DNA of 64,000 nt, taken from assembly GCA_031763025.1 (NCBI GenBank), contig JASSKH010000031.1:2790001-2854000 (forward strand). Reading direction: 5' to 3'. Positions 1 through 52,913 of the stretch are shown piece after piece. Position numbers and translations under genes: made by a program. The notes under the pieces are model-generated. The model was not told the origin of the DNA. It was given only the letters and a program-made list of their open reading frames with translations, and made no database searches. Numbering within the stretch: the stretch's first letter is position 1; each line of letters begins with the position of its first letter. The stretch is from Macrocystis pyrifera. Taxonomy: Eukaryota > Sar > Phaeophyceae > Laminariales > Laminariaceae.

Positions 1-78
1 CGATGGCTATGGTTGGACCGGGTTTGGTGCGTGGAGGAACGTCGAAAGGTATGGCGGTGTCGTTTTTTTTTTTGCTGA

Positions 79-109
<31 letters not shown>

Positions 110-298
110 TCGCGTGTACGCGACTCCGCGAGTACCGTGTTGCGGTACCTTTTGGTTCGGTGGCAGACAGACGCGTTATCCAAATGCTTCTGAGACTCAT
201 CTATGGAGGCTCTCAAAAAATATATCGATATACATATATATATGTGTGTTTGCGCACAACCTGGTGAACAAAAAACCAGGAACATTTATGGATCATGC

Positions 299-472
299 AT
301 GACCCGACCCGCGCGTCGGGCCAGGAGGTCTTCAAAACTAACGGATCAGGCCGGGTCGGGTCGGGTCAAGAGGTGTTCCGAATGCCTACCACGCGTTGGG
401 TCGGAGTCGGGTTATAGTTGACCCGACCCCGACCCGACCCGACCCGACCCGCTAGGTTTGACCCGACCCGTA
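299..472. repeat. GACCC/GGGTC inverted low-complexity repeat
   Basis: Blocks of ACCCG units on both strands face each other across short spacers, so the region can fold. The same motif recurs at 31625-31840, 36811-36935 and, as ACCCGA units, at 44010-44037. Confidence 0.6.
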
Positions 473-546
473 CACAGCTCTGCCAAAACTACAATGGGCT
501 AGACACAAAAATATACCGGGTAAGATATTTTAAAAAAAAACTACTA

Positions 547-651
547 TTACGGGGGTCCATAGTTAATAGGACCTACGGTATACATAAAAAACTATATATT
601 TACACATTTTTACTAATAAAATTTGGTCCCATTAACTACGGACCCCCGTAA
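547..651 (+). mobile_element. Family A MITE, intact, TA flanks
   Basis: Reference-quality copy of 105 bp. The 27-bp termini (TTACGGGGGTCCATAGTTAA continuing to GGACC) are inverted at the right end, with an AT-rich core and TA on both sides (545-546, 652-653). Confidence 0.9.
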
Positions 652-1506
652 TAGTAGATAGGATTGCAATGGCATTAGGTTGTTCCTTGAGGTCGGGACC
701 CCCACCGGTCGGGACACTTTTAGCCCTTACCGCTCTGGAAGGAAGTGTTAGGACCGGTGGGATGTCAACGTGAAGAGCAAACGCTCCTTGTTGTTCGAAG
801 TGGTAGGTTGCACCCCTGGACCGTACGAGCAGCACGCGTTATTGTAGGATGATACGTATGATACCGGCTGTTTTGCGTACCCGGCGGGTACGTCAAACAT
901 TGGTTGCTGTTTCCGTCAAAATGTCACGTAATGAAACTGCGTCACACGCCTAGTGTACGTTCACTCCGACGTCTGTCACAGCTTTCGTCGATAATCGTGT
1001 TTTTCTATTTTGTGTTGTTTTCGAGTCGACGTCGACAGCAACGTACGTGTGATATATAGCTGCCGCGCCCATTTTTGAATAAACACGAAATTTTACATGT
1101 GCCAATGCAGTTTTAAAAACGTCACACGTATGACACCGCAATCGAAGCACATCACATCCCGTCGCACCACATCACGCCGCACCGCGCCATGTCGCACCAT
1201 ATCTCGCTTGTCATTGCGTCACATCACGACCTGTCAGTATTTAGCATCATACCAATTGATCAGGGGGGCGGTTGCCAGAAAAAAAAAAACAGATGGCAAA
1301 AGGGGGACGCAAACCTGAACAAGAAAAATGTGTTATCATGCCCAACTATTAGGGGGGGGGGGGGGGGTGGAACTGTTTAGTTTCGCAACATAAGGGACGC
1401 AAAATGTTTATCGTGTCCTGCATTGAGTACAACCTCTGCGCCGAATCGCAAGTAGTAGTTCAGGAAAAACTCAGCGAAAAACCAAGCCGAACCCATCCAT
1501 CCTTGC

Positions 1507-1608
1507 AGTCATACATACATACATACATACATACATACATACATACATACATACATACATACATACATACATACATACATACATACATACATACATACAT
1601 ACATACAT
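1507..1608. repeat. (ACAT)n microsatellite
   Basis: About 25 perfect ACAT units. The period is 4, so the open frame across it is an artefact. Confidence 0.95.
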
Positions 1609-2859
1609 AGAACTACTTACTTAGATCTCGATCTCTGAGCGTGCTCGGTTGGTACATCCCTGGCCTCTCAGAGCTCCCACTTGGGAATCGCCTCCGTTTA
1701 TTACTTGCCGGACCCTTCCGGCGGGTCTTTGTTTTCTCCATTTCTTTGGGTACTTTCAGTCCTTCTTTCCTTTTTTCTTCTTTCGTTTCGTGTGCGCGCG
1801 TGTACTCCGAGCACGGCTGCGCGGGCGAACCCGGCACCGTCGCGGTGTCAGCGGATGCTGGCGGGTGGAGGGGGAGTTGCAAGGAGCGCGGTCGCCGCTT
1901 TCGTGCCTAGGCGTCGCGTGTGCCTCGAGACACGAGGGATGCATCAATAGGCTCTGTCTGGCCTCCATTCGTGATTTTGGATAGAGTACGTACGAGTATT
2001 TAAGGGTCGTTCGATATTGTAAGATAATATTCAAGCGGTGCTTGTTTTTGCGACCGGGATGAAAGTCACAAGAGGGAGGTACCCCGAATGAGCACCAACA
2101 TTGTCGAGCTTGCGTCGAGGTCCACGGTGAGCACCGGGCTTCACGCGAGGCGGGCGACGGGGCTCACTGTGGAAGAGAGGGAGGAAAGCTTTACCCGGAC
2201 TGAATCGGTGGCGAGATGGTCGCGAGAGGGGCGGGCGGCGTACGAGGCTGAGAGAGAAGCCCCGCTGTCTGGTTTTTTCTTTTTTTCATTTTTTCTTTTT
2301 GACTGGTCTAAGGTGTTCCACTCAAGTAGTAAATTATTACACGAAAGGGGACGGGGATTTTTTTCTTTTAGAAATTTTCGGTTTCATTTTCGTTGTTTTT
2401 GCTGTGTTTGTTGCTGTTAGTTTGCTGTGCCGTTCTGTGCTTTATCTTTCGTACATACGACGAGTACAGACACAGAGCATATATCGAAAGAAGAAAATAA
2501 GTACCCTATCTGGGGTATATACGTACGTACGACATGTGAGCGAGCGTAGCGGAAAACCGCCCACGACGCGAAGCATATGTGTCGTCCGAGCTGTTTTCTC
2601 CTGAAGCATGGCTGCGGGACTCTTGGCATTATCAAGTCGCCAGTTTGCAGCTAACCACAGGGGGTCTCATGAAAAAAGCAATAACATTCAATCATGGACC
2701 TCTGTCAGCTTCGCGTAGTTCGATGTATTTTTCCTTCCTGAGCGAGCGTAGCGGGCGGCGTAGGCCGCCCGCGGAGCGAAGCGCCTTGTACATACATACA
2801 TAAATACCTCGGGCGCGTGAGTATGTTGACCCCCACCCACCCACCGCGCTAACCCACAG

Positions 2860-25483
<22,624 letters not shown>

Positions 25484-25489
25484 CCGGGG

Positions 25490-25579
25490 TACCGGGGGGG
25501 GGGTGGCACTCATGTCACCTATGGTTGTAGTAATATGACCATAGACGTGGGAGGGAGGGGTGGAGGGAGGATGGGGAAG

Positions 25580-25612
<33 letters not shown>

Positions 25613-26060
25613 ACTCATTTTCGTGCATGGCCGTAGTCGTACGAGCATAGACCCTCGCATCCCTACAATGCCGGGATGGAGCGGGTCGGGTTTTCACCGA
25701 CCAGGCAGACATTGCTTGCACCAAGCGAAAAGCGCCGTGAGGTGTTGGGCGAGCCGCATGAAGGGTGAGCTGCATCCTACTAAGAACCGCTTTAGAGGCG
25801 AATTTTCTTGCATATGGATGACAGCATCAATGAATTGATTTTGATTTCTGGCGTGGCCACTTCCAGAGACAGCAACGGGTTTACTATGTAACTGCCTCGT
25901 GGGCGCCTCACCATATACACACTACGTGATACGATCATCCCCCTTGTGCGGAGTGAAGGTTCTCCCCGCACAAAAATGATCTAACTCGACCGCCAGCCGT
26001 GGTAACCGCCAAAAAAAAAAAACAAGAAAAAAAAACGATACCTTGGCTGTCTAGAGGCGT
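25490..26060 (+). repeat. Family B copy directly after the TTC27 stop
   Basis: A short module end, then a G run at 25580-25611 and the full module 1 body through TGGCCACTTCCAGAGACAGC, TGATCTAACTCGACCGCCAG and an A tract (26011-26022). Confidence 0.8.
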
Positions 26061-26122
26061 GTTTTAGAGCGTCGTCGCCAACCGACGCCAACCCAACCTA
26101 TACCTATACCAGGTATATAATA

Positions 26123-26310
26123 TGGGGGGGGGGGGGGTACTCATGTCATGCATAGCCATAGTCGTATGACTGTAGACCCTCGCATCCCTACAACGCAGTG
26201 ACGGAACACGTCTGGTTTTCACCTACCAGATGATGAGAAAAGGGGAGAGGGGGAGGGCGGGGGGGGGGAAGGGTGGGGGGGGGGGGGGGGGGGGGGGGGG
26301 GTACTCATTG
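26123..26310 (+). repeat. Family B fragments with G caps
   Basis: GGGGTACTCATGTCATGCAT followed by the GACCCTCGCATCCCTACAA block, cut at 26229, then another G-run cap and GTACTCATTGTCATGCATGG. Confidence 0.7.
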
Positions 26311-26550
26311 TCATGCATGGGGGGGGAGGGAGAGAGAGGGGTGGGGGAGAGAAGGAAGTACATTTTTTCTGGCAGATTTCTGGCGTTTGTCACCCCCTCC
26401 CCCCGACCCGAGGCCGACTCCTTACGTGGGGCCGAAGGAATTTTAGCTTAGCATGTCTGTCGGGGTATAACGGCAGAGAGGAGTGCTGGCTGGGACGTCG
26501 CAAGTGGCGATGCTGGTGTGCTAATTTAAAGGTTACGTGTTTTTATCTTG

Positions 26551-26551
<1 letters not shown>

Positions 26552-26591
<40 letters not shown>

Positions 26592-26662
26592 TCTTCTCCC
26601 GTCTCGAAAAAAAAATGCGTGGTCAATGGTGCAAACGGCTAACTAAGGCAAGCAGCAATTGA

Positions 26663-26697
<35 letters not shown>

Positions 26698-26699
26698 AC
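26552..26699 (-). repeat. Family B module 2 between two C runs
   Basis: GTCTCGAAAAAAAAATGCGT and CAAGCAGCAATTGAGTGC, each followed by more than 30 C. Confidence 0.72.
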
Positions 26700-27349
26700 C
26701 TCCCCAAGTCCCTCTGTCGAAAACGCTCGAGCGGAGTTGCAGAAAGGAAGACAGGCAGGCGGGTAGAGGGGGTTTCGACATGCCGTAGTTCCACCGCACG
26801 CAAGGTTGTGGCCAAGAAAATCACTTGCATGCCCAAGGACCACTACGGAAATGCTTCCCTCGTATATACGTGTGCAATGGTTGGATGACGAATGTGAGCA
26901 CATTCACACAAAACTCGGGCTGGGCGTGGAGCATGGGTACGGGCGAGGGGGGCGCGCTCTCCCAGTTTGCTTCTTTTTTTTTCCCCAATGAGTTTGCACT
27001 TGTTTTCGATTTAATGAGTTTTTTTTTCTCGAGTTTTGTTTTTTTTAAATGCATGCGGTATATGCGATACCTGGTAGGTCTTACGAGAGTACTCGAACGA
27101 AAATTGAACATCCTCCTAAAATTTGGTACATTTTGGTGTAAATTTTTTTTATGCGAATTTCGCACAACTCGCAAAAATTAAAAAAAAAAAAAAAAAAAAC
27201 GCCCCACACATGTGGGCCATTTTGGTGTCAGTTATGCAAATCCGATTTTTGCACAAGTCGCGTAAGACCAGGGGCAAAGAGACCTTGTGGGTCAAAATCC
27301 TGTCTCCCGGTTGCTGTAAGCGGTGTATTTTGTTGTTGTTGTCTCGTAT

Positions 27350-27762
27350 TTTTACTCCGTCTAGAAAGGGAAACGTGGTCTATGGTGAAAAGACTATAAG
27401 GCAAGCAATAAATGAGTACGCCACCCCCCCCCCCCCCCCGGCCTCGCTTTTCCCGATGAACTCATTGAAGCTGTCAGCCATATGTATGTAAGAAAGTCCG
27501 CTTCACAAACAGTTATTCGCCGAACACCTCACGTTCCGCTTTTTTTGCGCTATGGTGCGGCGCGCAAGCAATGTCTGCTTGGTCGGCGAAAACCCGACCT
27601 GCTCCGTCCCGCCCCGGCATCAAAGGGATGCGAGGGTCTATGGTCGTACATCTACGGCCATGCATTGCCCCCCCAGGGATGCGTGGTCAACTTGATCAAA
27701 TGATCATAATAAGGCAAAAGCAACAAATGAGTACCCCCCCTTTCCCCCCCCCCCCCCCCCCT
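27350..27762 (-). repeat. Family B modules, diverged
   Basis: Module 2 with C-tail (27350-27440), module 1 part (27455-27668) and another module 2 end with C-tail (27672-27762). Confidence 0.68.
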
Positions 27763-28720
27763 CCCCGATGTTTCCCCGCCCTTTCCTTGTCTTTTTCCCT
27801 ACCCTTTCAGTGAAAATTGTGTGTAGCGGGGTTTTGTAGTAGGAGTAAGGGGGCGGCGGTGAGGGTTGCTTATCTCGTACCTGGTAGTTAATACCGCCCT
27901 TTGGACCGACTCCTGAGTCGGCTTTTGCCCAGCGATAGGGTGGGTTGGCTGGGCCGGCGGGAAGGCGACGGGGGCACACACCTTCTTTTTTTTTTCCCCT
28001 GTCCGCCGCGTGTGCTTTTCGACGGCCATCCTGAACCCCCCCCCCCCCCCCCCCATGAATCACTGTCCCAGATTGTAATGACCGTTTTTGTTTAGTATTT
28101 GTATGAAAACGGTTCTTGCATTTCGATACAAGAGTGATACATTCTTAAGGACGAAAAAAAAAAATACCGGTGGGTTCTTTCCAGCGCGAAAAATGAGAAA
28201 AAAAAAAAAAAAAAAAAAGTGTCGAGAAAATATTTCGTTACTTGCTAACGCCCACCATCGTACAGTTTAGAAATAAGCCCCGCCGAGCCTTTCGATTTTT
28301 TTTTTACTGAGCCGCGCCGAGATTTTTTTTTTTTGTCAATCCGTGCGCTTCAGTTTTGATGTGGCGGCAATGAAGAGGGGTGCTCTGTGGAATAGTACTA
28401 TTACCTTTTAACAACTACAGTATAGTCTTCCTTTTTTTTCAGCTTTTTTTGGTGGGGGCGGCGGGGGGGGGTCGACACGGGTTGCCACCTACATCAGAGG
28501 ACACGCTCCCCGGTAACTGCAGCCTACAACAACAGCAAGCAGCACAGCAAATGGCAACGTTACGGTATATTTACGCTCGGGTCGACCATAAATACTCGTA
28601 ATAATATAAACGATTCAAAGTGATAAATCCCTCGAGGGTGTAGTTTTTTTTTTTTTTTTTTTTTTTCCCTCTAAAAGCACCCTCCTCTCCTCTTTTTCGT
28701 CGCTGCACTTTTTCGACCGT

Positions 28721-28754
<34 letters not shown>

Positions 28755-29516
28755 GTTTTAGATGAGGTTTTTTTTTTCGTCTGCAGTTATTTGGCCGTCG
28801 TTGAAACATCCACGCTCAGGGTTTTAAGTCTACGCCCGCAAGCGCTCGCGGTGGTGGCTTCACCCGTGTCGCCCGCCGCGTCCCATCAAAGTCTCGTGGC
28901 TCTCCTCGGTAAGCACGGCGAGAAATCGCACTCCGGGTTTTTTTTTCGCTGCAAAAATGAAAAAGACTGGGGGGTCACCTTCTAAAGACAACCGTTGAAG
29001 CACCCACGCTCAAGCGAAGAAAGCCACGCGCTCGCGGCGGCGGCGGCTTCACGCGTGTCTGCTCGGTGAAAAAAAAATAGCGAAAAAAGCGCGTTTTCAC
29101 TTGATCAAAAGAAGTGTACTCCTACACTATTCGTACATTTTTTGGGTAAAAGTTTTTTTTGTTGTTGTTGCCGTTATATTTCATCATCATCAAAGCAGAG
29201 CGAGTCACAAAGCGTTGCCTTGCAGCGGCAAGCAGCAGCAGAACACCGAGGAAGGAAGGGCTGGAACAGAGAGGGTATCATCAAACAAAGCAGTCCATCC
29301 GCCGCCGCTCGCTAAAGAACGGGCGAAGAGAGCGCACGCGCCGGCCGCGCTCGGCGTAGAATCACGCACGCACGCAGGCACCCGGGCACCCGGGCACAAA
29401 CACACAAAACACACACACAAAACTCCTGTCCTCCATCAAAATTACCACACGCAACACCAACCTATCATACCCGACAACAACAGCAAACGCACAGCAACGA
29501 CAAGGTCAATTTGTGA

Positions 29517-29665
29517 AGCGCACCCATTTTGGGACCGTGAATCCTATCCCCATATACCAAACATGCCTTCCATACAATTTGCGGAGCGCACCCCTTGCTG
29601 TGGGGACCGTGAATCGAGCTTTTTTTATGTATCCTATCCCCACACCAAACATGCCTTCCAAATAT
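29517..29665. repeat. Tandem duplication of about 70 bp
   Basis: GGGACCGTGAATC, CCTATCCCCA and CCAAACATGCCTTCCA occur in the same order twice. Confidence 0.78.
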
Positions 29666-29796
29666 GGTGCCAGGTACGTTTGAGAAAGGCTCAACCCCGC
29701 TCCACAAACCCCCCATTTCCTAAAAATACGTTCAATGGTGCACTTCAACACCAAAGGAGCTACGTGCTACACGTATACTCGTAGGAGGCCGCGGTT

Positions 29797-30125
29797 GGAC
29801 CCCTTGACTGACCGCCCCGTATACCAAAACCAGTACAATGAGGACAACGTATGTCTTGACGCGTCCCCGGTCTCTTGCTTTGACCCCTTGACCGACCGCC
29901 CTCCATACTAAAACCAGTACAGTGAGGACAAAACATACCTTGACTCATCCCCGCAATCTCACTTTGACCCCTTGACTGCCCGCCGCGTACACTAAGGCCA
30001 GGAATAAGAAGAAAAAAACGCTATGATGCGTCCCCGATATATCTTACTTTGACCCTTTGCCCGCCACTATACTAAAAAAAAAAAACAGTATATCAGCGAC
30101 AAAATATGTCTTGGACGTGTCCATA
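29797..30125. repeat. Four tandem units of about 85 bp
   Basis: Each unit begins TTTGACCCCTTGACTGACCG-like and contains CCAGTACA, GAGGACAA and GTCTTGACGCGTCCCCG-like blocks; the third and fourth are degraded. Confidence 0.78.
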
Positions 30126-30534
30126 GACGCCGGTCTCTCAACAGCATGGTTCTCCCAGCAACGTTCAGGTCATCAGGCCCACCCTGAACTGGGAGGGATA
30201 TCAGCAAGCACAACAGGCAGAACGCCGATTTATCCGTCAAGATCAACACACACACGCTGCTGTGCACAGCGAACGCGTCCAGCACTGCAGCAGCACAGCA
30301 GTACGCCTACCAAGGAACATAAAAGCTGGTCCCTAGCATGAATAGTCCACACGGTCCCGAGGGTGTTCCTATTTTTCTCAGATTTTGAGGGGGGGGGGGA
30401 CTGGCGCGTTCTACAAAAACAAGTCAGCGACTTCAATAGGCAGAACGACTTTTTCCGGCATAAATCTCAAGCCTGCTGGCGTTTTCAGCGCTGACTTCTG
30501 CGCCGTAGCACACTCCGTATGTCAGGTGCTGCAG

Positions 30535-30780
30535 CTCATCTCGGGTTGCACCACTGCTGTTCACACCTAACGACGCCGGACAGGTCCTGTTCTGCGAGGC
30601 GGGTACTCACTCCGGGCTGTACCACTGCTACGCACGCCTAAAGCAACAACGCGGAACAGGTCCTGCTCCGCGAGGCAGGTACGCGCTCCTGGCTGCACCA
30701 CCGATAACTCACACCTGACAACGCGTAGCGCCTCTTTCGGGCTGTACCGCTGCTGCTCGCTCCCGACAACCAGGGAAAAC
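30535..30780. repeat. Tandem units of about 75 bp
   Basis: Blocks GGGCTGTACCACTGCTACGC, CACACCTAACGACGC and ACAGGTCCTGTTCTGCGAGG repeat three to four times. Confidence 0.75.
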
Positions 30781-31624
30781 AGGCGTTTGGGCGGGCCGAA
30801 CCGAGGGGCCACAAGTACTATGATACTCGCAACGTAGCGTAGCGTAATGACGACGAAAACTTTTGACGGAGAACAACGGGGGGCAAAATCGGCGAGAAGG
30901 ATGGGAGGGGGAGAGGGGGGCACCTTCAAGCCAAGCAAGCACAATACTGAACGTACCCGAGGGAACGCCCACAAGCCAAACAAAAATCTCCAGAGAGTAC
31001 TACTACTACTACTGTTGTTAAAAAAAATGCCCAGAAACGCCCTCGCACACTGCTCGTATCATAGCACAGCAAATGAATACTCGTACACTAGCACAATTTC
31101 TTCGAAATATGAATACTACTTACCAGTAAAGGGTACTGGTTGCTATTAGTCGTACCAATACTATTTCGTTTTTTTTTTCGGGGGGGGAATACTATCTTCC
31201 GGCGACTGCCGAGAAAAAAAAAAAAAAAAAATCGCGGGTCCCTACCCGCGAAAAAAAAACCCGACGAGTATTGCAACAAAATAAAACAGGTCAGGCCTGC
31301 TAGGGGCTCAAAAACTCGAAACACGGTAGGATGATAGGCTTAAGCTCCACCACCACTCCACGCTACCCCCTCCCCGCCCCAATCCCTCCATCCCGCCTCT
31401 TCCCCAGTCCATCCCCTCCTTAGTCGCGGACTCTCCTATCCCGCCCGCACCCCTCAAGTCTGGTCGGCTCGCGACTACAGCAGTAGCACGACTTTCGTTC
31501 ACTCGCGAACCCCTTTGGGCAGGAAATTTAAGGAGTGTCTAGACGCTAATGTGAATACGAAGCGGTCCTTATAATAAAAGACACCCAGAGCAGAGTGGTA
31601 GTGACCAGCCGCACCTCAACAGTT

Positions 31625-31845
31625 TCGTGGGTGGGGTCACCCGATCCGATCCGACCCGACCCGACCCGACCCGACTCGACCCGACTCGAGCCGTGATAGG
31701 TGACCTGGCCCGTGAGGAGTTGGCCCGGCCCGACCGGTGAGAAGTGACCCGACCCGTGAAAAGCGACCCGCACCGTGAGGAGTGACCCGGCCCGACCCGT
31801 GAGGAGTGACCGGCCCCGACCCGTGAGATGTGACCAGGCCCGTGA
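31625..31845. repeat. GACCC repeat and CCCGTGAGGAGTGACC minisatellite
   Basis: CCGAT/CCGAC units, then about six 20-24-bp units with CCGTGAGGAGTGACCCGG. The Arg/Val/Gly-Ser repeat frames on the - strand follow from it. Confidence 0.8.
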
Positions 31846-32207
31846 AAAGCCCGCTGAAAACCAGAAGAAGAGCATCCACCATCTCCTTCGAAACAACTCC
31901 ACGCACACGAGAACAGAAAAAGCAATAACAATGGCAAAAGCGAAAAAAAAAAAACCGCGTTGGCCACCCGACGATAAAACAAACAAAAAAAAAAAAATGA
32001 CTCATGACGTCGACAGACCGCAGACCGCAGATAACTGTGCACGCTCGCCAGGTGCACAAAAAGCAGTCATTTGTGTCTGTCCCATACAACAACACAACCA
32101 CAATCGGGATAAAACAAAACTCATCCACTACACCTCAGAGGCAAATATTCTTCAACCGGGAAATCCAGCTACACGGTAGTACGGGTCCACAAAACAAAGT
32201 ACGCCAT

Positions 32208-32455
<248 letters not shown>

Positions 32456-32881
32456 CCGCCAACGGAAAAGCGCCTCCCCTCGGCCCCCTGCCACCGGAAG
32501 AATGCCTCCCTCCTTCCGAGCTACCGGAAATCCCCCCCATTCCGCCCCTGCCATTGGAATTGCGCCGCCTTCCTCCCTCCCGCCCTTCCGGGAAAACGCC
32601 TCTCTCCTCCCCCCCAACCATCTTAAGAATGCCCCCCCCCCCCCCCGCTTTCTTTCCGCCTGGTGAAAACATTCGGGCCGACCTACAGAAGTGAAAGCCC
32701 CTCCCCAACTCGCTCGCTCTTTCTGCAAGCGAGCGACGTGCACACTGCTCAAACCAAAGGCCGCCTCCACCCGAACCCGAAGTCCTTATTCTATTCGTCG
32801 CTATGATAGCTACTGTCGTGTGTCTTCGGGCTGCCCGAGAACTTTCAGGGATTCCGTCGCCCCCTCATCCCGCTATCGATA

Positions 32882-32883
<2 letters not shown>

Positions 32884-32968
<85 letters not shown>

Positions 32969-33040
32969 CATAGTAGGGATGCGAGGTTTAAGGTCATATA
33001 ACTACGGCCGTGCACTACATGAGTACACCCCCCCCCCCCG
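32884..33040 (-). repeat. 83-nt C homopolymer plus family B fragment
   Basis: A C run 32884-32966 followed by GGCATAGTAGGGATGCGAGG, GGCCGTGCACTACATGAG and a second C tail. Confidence 0.85.
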
Positions 33041-33279
33041 CCCGCCCTGCCTACATTCACCCTGGACTGCTGCTAGGAGGCAATGCTGCGAAGTGTTGAG
33101 CACAAACTACCTCTCTCGCCCCTCCCTCCCGTCCCTCCACCCCCGCCTCTCCGACCACACGCTTGGTGCCAGATCATAGTGGGCGCGGGCTGGCTAATTA
33201 ACTCACACCGTAAAGGCGCCAGCCATCCCTGAAACCGCGGTCGATACAACCACCTCTTGCCCTATACACCGCCTACCCG

Positions 33280-33800
33280 TTTCGGTTCGGCCATTAGCCT
33301 CAAACCCCTTAAACAACGAAAAACGAAAAAAAAAAACAGACGTGGTGGGAAAAACAAAAAAAAGAGGTTCAAAGCCAACAACAAAAAAAGCTGTCTGGAA
33401 AGAAATGTCACCAGGAGCGTGTCATTCTTGCCAAACTGCCTGCCTCGTTTTTTTTTCGGCAATAGCCTGAACCCCCCTCCCCCCTCCCCCTCCCCCCCCC
33501 CCCCAACGAAAAACAAAAAACAGATTTCGTACAACGTAGGAAAAAAAATAAAAATAATAAGTGCTTCAAAACTAGAAAAGCTGTCTTGAATGAAAATGTC
33601 ACCAAGAGCGGTGACATTCCCGTGGCCTTTTGTCATTTGGCCTGGACCCCCTCCACTCTACCTCGCCTCCAAAACAAAACAGACCCAGAAGGAGAAAAAA
33701 AAAAAACTGATCCCAAACTCAAAATTCAAGACTAGAAAAGCTGCTGCCTTAGAAGCGTCGCCATGATCGTGGCCCCAACGATAAGCATGCTCGAGGAAGA
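33280..33800. repeat. Three decayed tandem copies of about 170 bp
   Basis: Each has a CCTGAACCCCC-like start, an AACGAAAAACAAAAAACAGA block, AAAAGCTGTCT and ATGTCACCA(A/G)GAGCG. The third is the most diverged. Confidence 0.72.
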
Positions 33801-33837
33801 TGAAGCTGCACCGGATGAGGCGGACATGAGAGGGTGA

Positions 33838-33875
33838 GGGGGGGGGGGGGGGGGGGGGGGGGGGAAAGAAATCAA

Positions 33876-33907
<32 letters not shown>
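33838..33907. repeat. Two G homopolymers
   Basis: Runs of about 25 and 30 G separated by AAAGAAATCAAG. Confidence 0.85.
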
Positions 33908-34254
33908 GTATGACGAAGAGGGGACAAGGTAACGATCTGCCCCTTGGGGTCTCGATTGAAAAAGTACATGCTCACTCACAAAAAAAACAATTGTGAATAG
34001 AAACGCGAAGCAAAATCCTACCCGCCCTCCCACCCACCCATCGACTACCCATCCATCACCAATCGCTGCCATGCGGTTGGCGGGTCAGTGCAAACCAAAC
34101 AAAAAAAAATGTAAAATTGAAAAGATAAATAAACGAGCTCAAGAAATCTTCCCTCCATCGCCACCACCACCACCACCACCACAATCACCACCACTACCCT
34201 CACCCCTACGCCCCCACCCCCTCCCGCCCCAAAAAACGCAAATCCTACTACAAA

Positions 34255-34460
34255 ACTCTTATCACCTCTGCAAGCCCACCCACGAGCGTTCCCTCTCCCA
34301 TCGGAATCGGTACCGTACTCAGCGCTACATCCAGACCCCCACCCCCCCCCTCCACCACCAGCATCTCCCTCCGCCTCCGAAAACAAAACGCAAATCCCAC
34401 GACAAACGTTTGTCGCCTCCATACACAAGCCCGCGAGCCTTTCTTCTACCCTCGGGCACA
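34255..34460 (-). pseudogene. Two decayed copies of the end of Spherulin-4 exon 7
   Basis: At 34255-34310 the - strand reads the ACGCTCGTGGGTGGGCTTGC-type exon end with donor-like AGAG|GTGATA; at 34400-34460 a second copy has lost the donor (GGAG|GCGAC). Both are followed by a shared GGATTTGCGTTTT block. Confidence 0.6.
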
Positions 34461-34569
34461 GTTCTCTTCTGTACCCGGCGCCTCACCACCACGATCTCCA
34501 TCCCCACCACCACCACCAACCAACACCATCACAACAGCACAAACAACAAAAACACCCCTCCCCCCTCGT

Positions 34570-35030
34570 GCTCGGTCTCGAAGGGGAGGCATGGTCAATG
34601 GTCATCGGTCAAATGACGAAAGGCGAGCACCAAATGTGTACCCGCCCCCACCCCCCCCTGCTCCCCTAGGGGCCACACCGGATATTAAATTAGCTCATTG
34701 GAGCTGTCGTCCATGTGCAAGTCTGCCTCGCAAGCGGCTCTTATTAATAGTAGGATGCAGCTCACCCTTCACGCGATTCCCCTAACAACGCACGGCGCTC
34801 TGCGCTTGGCGCAACAATGTTCATGCCTGCCAGGTGGGTGAAAACCCGACGTGCACCGTCCCGGCATTTCAGGGATGCGAGGGCCCTGTGGTCATACGAC
34901 TACGGCCATGCATGATATAGAGTGCACCGCCCCCCCCCCCCCGCCCTTCCTCCCTTATAATCATACGACTACGGCCATGCATGCTAATTAGTACCCCCCC
35001 CCCCCCCCCCCCCCCCCCCCTATCCCCTCC
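34570..35030 (-). repeat. Family B copy downstream of Spherulin-4 exon 7
   Basis: Module 2 end, module 1 body (34672-34945) and a second GGCCATGCATGCTAATTAG end with a C run. On the coding strand of the gene this presents a G-cap about 60 bp after the donor. Confidence 0.77.
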
Positions 35031-35082
35031 CCTCTCCTCCCCTCCCAAAAGAAACGCAACAAACAACTCCCACCGAACTCAC

Positions 35083-52152
<17,070 letters not shown>

Positions 52153-52867
52153 GAGGCCTGCCTCCTTCTCCTGCAGCGTGCGACCACCACCAACAACAGG
52201 AGGTGCTAAAAGCTCCAGCCGTGGCGATGGTGTGATGAATATGATATGATACTACTGCTGCTGCTGCTACTCTCACGTGTACGGTGTGGTATCAGCGAGC
52301 ACTCTCACAGCAGCAGTGCTGAAAACTACCTCTCGTAGAGCATCCAGAGTGTCGTAGTAGTAGGCCGTAGCGCCAGCCGCTTCGGGGAGACTCCGTAGAT
52401 GCCTCGACGCGGGACCACAATTTTTTGGAAAAGGAAGAATATCGGAGTCTTCCGTCTACTTCTTCCATGTACAGAATGCCCAGACTCTTTCGCGTTGATC
52501 GTAGAACAGAGCAGTGCCGGACTGGACACCACCTTTTAAAATCTCCAATCTACCTTCGTACTGCTATCTACTGGTTTGACACTCGATCAGGAGACTCTCG
52601 TACGCTACTATACTCTATGTACATGGCGAGAGCGTAGGCCGAGCACGCAACGACGCATAAACGCGGACATCGAATGCTGCAGCATGCTGTATATAGCGCG
52701 GCTCCGGCAGGACGCGCGATGCACGACCACCACAGCAGCAGTACGCTCCGTGTGTATGTATCATGTAGATGTTGCCTCGAGAATCTCGCAGCTGTGGTTT
52801 TCGGGTTTGCATTTTCGGTCAATTAAAAAAATAATTCAAGCGCATATTCCAAGATATCGACGATGGG

Positions 52868-52913
52868 TGATCATCACGTCACCACGTGACGTCAATGATC
52901 ACGTGATCACAGG
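52868..52913. promoter_or_regulatory. CRE/G-box cluster upstream of the Spherulin-4-like gene
   Basis: A perfect TGACGTCA (52887-52894) overlaps CACGTG (52883-52888); a 14-bp palindrome TGATCACGTGATCA at 52896-52909 holds a second CACGTG. These are known bZIP and bHLH binding sequences. The cluster is about 730 bp upstream of the ATG; promoter function is inference. Confidence 0.4.

Larger units (their letters stand above)
1..2859. other. No recognisable exon; repeats and low complexity
   Basis: The N-terminal TTC27 exons should lie here or further upstream, but none could be matched. The stretch holds a GACCC/GGGTC repeat (299-470), one family A MITE, a G tract at 1351-1367, a 100-bp ACAT microsatellite (1507-1608) and short ORFs (for example 2088-2270) without family resemblance. 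Confidence 0.6.

Noticed and set aside
29101-29784. 227-codon plus-strand frame
   Set aside because: Built on His/Lys/Thr-rich low-complexity sequence and crosses a tandem duplication; no recognisable domain.
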